Positions 61,511 through 64,000 of a stretch of DNA of 64,000 nucleotides are shown here, piece after piece. Numbering within the stretch: the first letter of the stretch is position 1; each line of letters begins with the position of its first letter. Under the pieces are notes generated by a model, which saw only the letters and a list, made by a program, of their open reading frames with translations, was not told the DNA's origin and ran no database searches. The translations under genes and the position numbers were made by a program. Source of the stretch: CANIGN01 sp041391385 (GTDB taxonomy: Bacteria; Bdellovibrionota; UBA2428); contig JAWKOD010000006.1 of assembly GCA_041391385.1 (NCBI GenBank), positions 124,001-188,000 of the forward strand. The letters are read 5' to 3'.

Positions 61511-62629
61511 TTAATTTTTACTTTTAGAAATTTCTTCGATTTGTTTCATGAGAGGCTTATCGCGTTCCGTAACAAAGTTGATAACTAGGCCCTCTCTGCC
61601 TGCACGTGCGGTTCGGCCTACGCGGTGGATGTAATTCTCAATTTGTTTGGGAAGGTGGTAGTTAATGACGAGGCCTACGTGTTCGACGTCGAGGCCGCGC
61701 GAAGCGAGGTCAGTAGAGATGAGAATGCCTACTTTTGAGTCGCGAAAAAGTTTTAAATTTGCTCGACGCTCAACTTTGTCCATTTCACCTCGATAGATAA
61801 CATGTGTGTGACCAAGAGCATCGAGTTCCTCGGCAACTTTGTCGCATTGTTCACGTGTATTGGTAAAAATCAGAGTTCCTCCTTCAGTGCTTTTGTTGAG
61901 GACTTTTTCTAATACAGGTAAACGTTTACCGTCTTTTATGAATTTATTTTCAGTTTTAAGAGTCGAAACGATCTTGTGGCTTCCATGGCTGCGAATAACT
62001 TCAGCATTTGAAAAAAGAGTACGTATCAATTCTTGTATGGGTTTAGATACCGTGGCAGAGAAAAGAGCCATTTGTCGCTCCACTGGGCATTCAGCAACAA
62101 TTTGATTGGCGTCATTGAGAAATCCTTGATCTAGCATTTGGTCGGCTTCATCAAAAACCAACGTACGCACATCGTTGAGGTGAACAAGTTTGCGATCCAT
62201 GAGCTGTACAAGGCGACCTGGAGTTGCAACAAGGACTTCGAAAGGGCCTTTGATGTTTCTTCGTGCAATTTCCATTGTCGTTCCACCGAGTACAGTGCGA
62301 ACTCTAAGTCGCGTATCATGAGTAAATATTTTAAAAACTTTTGAAACTTGCTCGCCTAACTCACGAGTAGGAACAATGACGACAGCACGAGGAAAGGCCT
62401 CTGCTTTTATGGACTCACCCTGATCTTCTAAAGTTTTTAATCTGTGCAGTACGGGCAGAACATAAGAAAGCGTTTTTCCACCACCTGTTTCGGCCACTCC
62501 AACCACTGAAGAGCCATTTAAAAGAAGAGGAATCGCGCGATTTTGAATTTCTGTAGGCTGGGTGAGGCGCTGATCAGCTAAAGTGCGTTGGAGTGAGTGA
62601 AGGAGCTCAAAATCGGAGAATACGGGCAT
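61511..62629 (-). CDS. DEAD-box RNA helicase (RhlE/SrmB-like)
   Basis: The 372-residue protein has all core helicase motifs: Q motif LTQPTEIQNRAIPLLL, Walker A GVAETGGGKTLSYVL, VIVPTRELGEQV, LVATPGRLVQLM, VFDEADQML, the FSATVS loop, LIFTNTREQCD, and HRVGRTARAGREG. It has only a very short tail and so is a minimal helicase, likely for ribosome assembly or mRNA turnover. Which E. coli paralogue it matches best is not decidable by eye. Confidence 0.95.
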   Translation of the reverse strand: MPVFSDFELLHSLQRTLADQRLTQPTEIQNRAIPLLLNGSSVVGVAETGGGKTLSYVLPVLHRLKTLEDQGESIKAEAFPRAVVIVPTRELGEQVSKVFKIFTHDTRLRVRTVLGGTTMEIARRNIKGPFEVLVATPGRLVQLMDRKLVHLNDVRTLVFDEADQMLDQGFLNDANQIVAECPVERQMALFSATVSKPIQELIRTLFSNAEVIRSHGSHKIVSTLKTENKFIKDGKRLPVLEKVLNKSTEGGTLIFTNTREQCDKVAEELDALGHTHVIYRGEMDKVERRANLKLFRDSKVGILISTDLASRGLDVEHVGLVINYHLPKQIENYIHRVGRTARAGREGLVINFVTERDKPLMKQIEEISKSKN

Positions 62630-62782
62630 TAGGCTTTATATCTCGCTCAAAAATGCTTAGCAAAAGAATTATTAGCTTAATGCTATAGGGTGGACTGATC
62701 TCAAAGCAACTACGTCTGGCTTCTTCCTTGTTGTTCGAAACGCTGAATTTCTGTGGATTTTACTTGGTCCCTTAACGGAGAA

Positions 62783-62813
62783 TTGACATCGTTCTACTGG
62801 GGTCATGTTAATA
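62783..62813 (+). promoter_or_regulatory. Candidate sigma-70 promoter of the pseudopilin gene
   Basis: A perfect TTGACA at 62783-62788 is followed 17 bp later by TGTTAA, with TTAATA offset by 2 bp as an alternative. It lies about 20-50 bp upstream of the ATG at 62833. Confidence 0.5.
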
Positions 62814-62832
62814 TTTAAATTAGGGGGAATGT

Positions 62833-64000
62833 ATGCGAAGCCGTGTTTTCTCACGTAGCGGGTTTGCTCTTGTTGAACTCGTTGTTTTACTTGGAGCTAT
62901 AGGAGTAGCAACTGCGATTGTTGCTTCTTTGTTTCAACAAGTTGCTAAGGTTTCGAAACGATCATCACTCTCAGGAACAATTGTAGATGCTAGAAGCAAA
63001 GTGAATGCGATTAGCAAGAATCCAGATCCATGGTTGAATAAACTTAGGGGTCAGTACAGTATATTTTCCTCGTGCATTCCGAATGCAAAAGCAACATCAG
63101 GCTCGACGTATAGTTGTCCACAGCCGATGGATAAAGACACTTTAGAGCAAAGAGATCCGCAGGTAGCAGAGCTTGCGGGGACTCAGTTGTATGCGATTAG
63201 CCATGAGATAGAAGACAGCTTAGGGGAAAGAATTGCAGGGTCATTGGATAGTCCAGTGTATTTAGATGAAAGTGGAAGACCTTGTACGGATGAGAATGCT
63301 TCGAGCCGGTGTCCAATAAAGAGTGTTGGGTATTTTTTAAGAAGTAACGCGAGTACGAGTGGAAATCCTGGAGATGTGAGATTTGTTATAAAAGTAGAGC
63401 CCAACATGCAGGCGATGAGTGAGGGCGGAAGAACATTGTTTAAGCCCGAGATATTAACAATAGATTTGGGACAAAGTTGGAAGGATCAGTCGAAGCCGAT
63501 TACGAAGGATTCGCCGTTAAGTGGAGCGCTGTTACTGGGGTATAAGTTAGATGGAACACCTTATTACAACAAGCCAGGGGAGAAGTGTCCAAGTGGGGAA
63601 TTTCTAACGGGATTGAGTGATGCAGGTACAGCGATATGTCAGACCTTACCCACAACGTGTTCGGGTAAATTAGTGTTGGATGCTAAGAGTTCGGGAGTGA
63701 GTTGCGCACAAGAAAGTCCATGTAGCAGTAACGAAGTGCATGTGGGTTATTATGCGGGTACTGGAGGCTCTATTTGTCAGGGGATAGGCGTAGAATGTGC
63801 AGCTGATGAAATTTTAACAGGGTCGAGCACATGTGTGCGTTTGCCCACGTGTAGTGATACCGAAGTGGTTTCATTTAATGGAACAGCATTTAGTTGTGCG
63901 CAAGATGTGGCGGCACAAACGTGTCCTGCGGGACAGATTATGGTTGGGATGAATTCCGATAAAACAGTGCGTTGTGAAGAAGAAAATAGAGACCTTGCTT
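62833..64000 (+). CDS. Type IV pilin-like pseudopilin with cysteine-loop tail (3' end outside window)
   Basis: The N-terminus MRSRVFSRSG, then FALVELVVLLGAIGVATAIV is a class III prepilin signal: cleavage expected between Gly10 and Phe11, with Glu at +5 and a hydrophobic helix. About 220 residues of mixed character follow. From Cys252 to Cys381 come six degenerate C-x(11-17)-C loops (for example CPSGEFLTGLSDAGTAIC), joined by short Pro/Thr/Gln linkers. Such Cys-loop repeats occur in surface-exposed tips and fibres and can form disulfides. The gene runs out of the window still open. A GGGGG site precedes the ATG. Confidence 0.8.
   Translation, partial: MRSRVFSRSGFALVELVVLLGAIGVATAIVASLFQQVAKVSKRSSLSGTIVDARSKVNAISKNPDPWLNKLRGQYSIFSSCIPNAKATSGSTYSCPQPMDKDTLEQRDPQVAELAGTQLYAISHEIEDSLGERIAGSLDSPVYLDESGRPCTDENASSRCPIKSVGYFLRSNASTSGNPGDVRFVIKVEPNMQAMSEGGRTLFKPEILTIDLGQSWKDQSKPITKDSPLSGALLLGYKLDGTPYYNKPGEKCPSGEFLTGLSDAGTAICQTLPTTCSGKLVLDAKSSGVSCAQESPCSSNEVHVGYYAGTGGSICQGIGVECAADEILTGSSTCVRLPTCSDTEVVSFNGTAFSCAQDVAAQTCPAGQIMVGMNSDKTVRCEEENRDLA

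Overview
This 64-kb window looks like a moderately AT-rich Gram-negative chromosome. Coding is dense, with 4-nt start/stop overlaps and many small Sec-signal proteins. The gene set suggests a Bdellovibrio-like lineage (Bdellovibrionota): one fused S10-spc-alpha ribosomal cluster, a bacterial mevalonate pathway with type II IPP isomerase, 4-hydroxyphenylpyruvate dioxygenase, secreted proteases, a KirBac channel and a pseudopilin. That placement is inferred from gene content and was not tested by phylogeny. No rRNA, tRNA, CRISPR array, prophage or insertion sequence was recognised.

Layout: 1-13645 is a ribosomal supercluster (rplW to rplQ with secY, adk, rpmJ and rpoA). It ends in a TlpA-like thioredoxin, a periplasmic coiled-coil protein and a displaced rpsN, followed by terminators. 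13833-25221 holds a membrane pyrophosphatase (hppA), a secreted ParB-like protein, bolA, hppD, coaBC, a secreted subtilase, mevalonate kinase with a membrane protein, an M14 carboxypeptidase and a secreted protein of unknown function. 25215-31157 (minus strand) is a tight isoprenoid operon: GbsR/MarR-like regulator, polyprenyl synthetase, fni, mvaA, phosphomevalonate kinase, mvaD. With mevalonate kinase at 21483-22385, every step from HMG-CoA to IPP/DMAPP and long-chain prenyl diphosphate is present; HMG-CoA synthase is not in the window. 31307-41632 has lon, a response regulator with a PAS-DHp partner that lacks an ATPase domain, an exported FAH-family protein, lysA and several exported or unknown proteins. 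41845-47117 is a SUF operon (Rrf2 regulator, sufC, sufD, a SufS-MIP18 fusion, sufB). 47250-50612 holds small envelope proteins, a KirBac channel and a protein with 12-residue tandem repeats. 50728-60769 (minus strand) is a purine operon (purN, purF, a purC-purD fusion, purL, purQ, purH, purM). Last come a DUF938 methyltransferase, a DEAD-box helicase and a partial pseudopilin with cysteine repeats.

Main caution: many essential genes are interrupted by one-base indels, mostly in short homopolymers (hppA, mvaA, fni, lon, the GbsR-like regulator, the response regulator, kirBac). rpsN and the PAS-DHp gene carry in-frame stops. Restoring one base per site gives full-length conserved proteins. I therefore read most of these as sequencing or consensus errors and annotate the restored genes with the break positions stated.

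Most unusual features: the SufS-MIP18 fusion in an operon without SufE/SufU, the pseudopilin with a six-fold cysteine-loop tail, the 36-bp/12-residue repeat protein, the PAS-DHp protein without a kinase ATPase domain, the PurC-PurD fusion, and the compact mevalonate operon with its own regulator.
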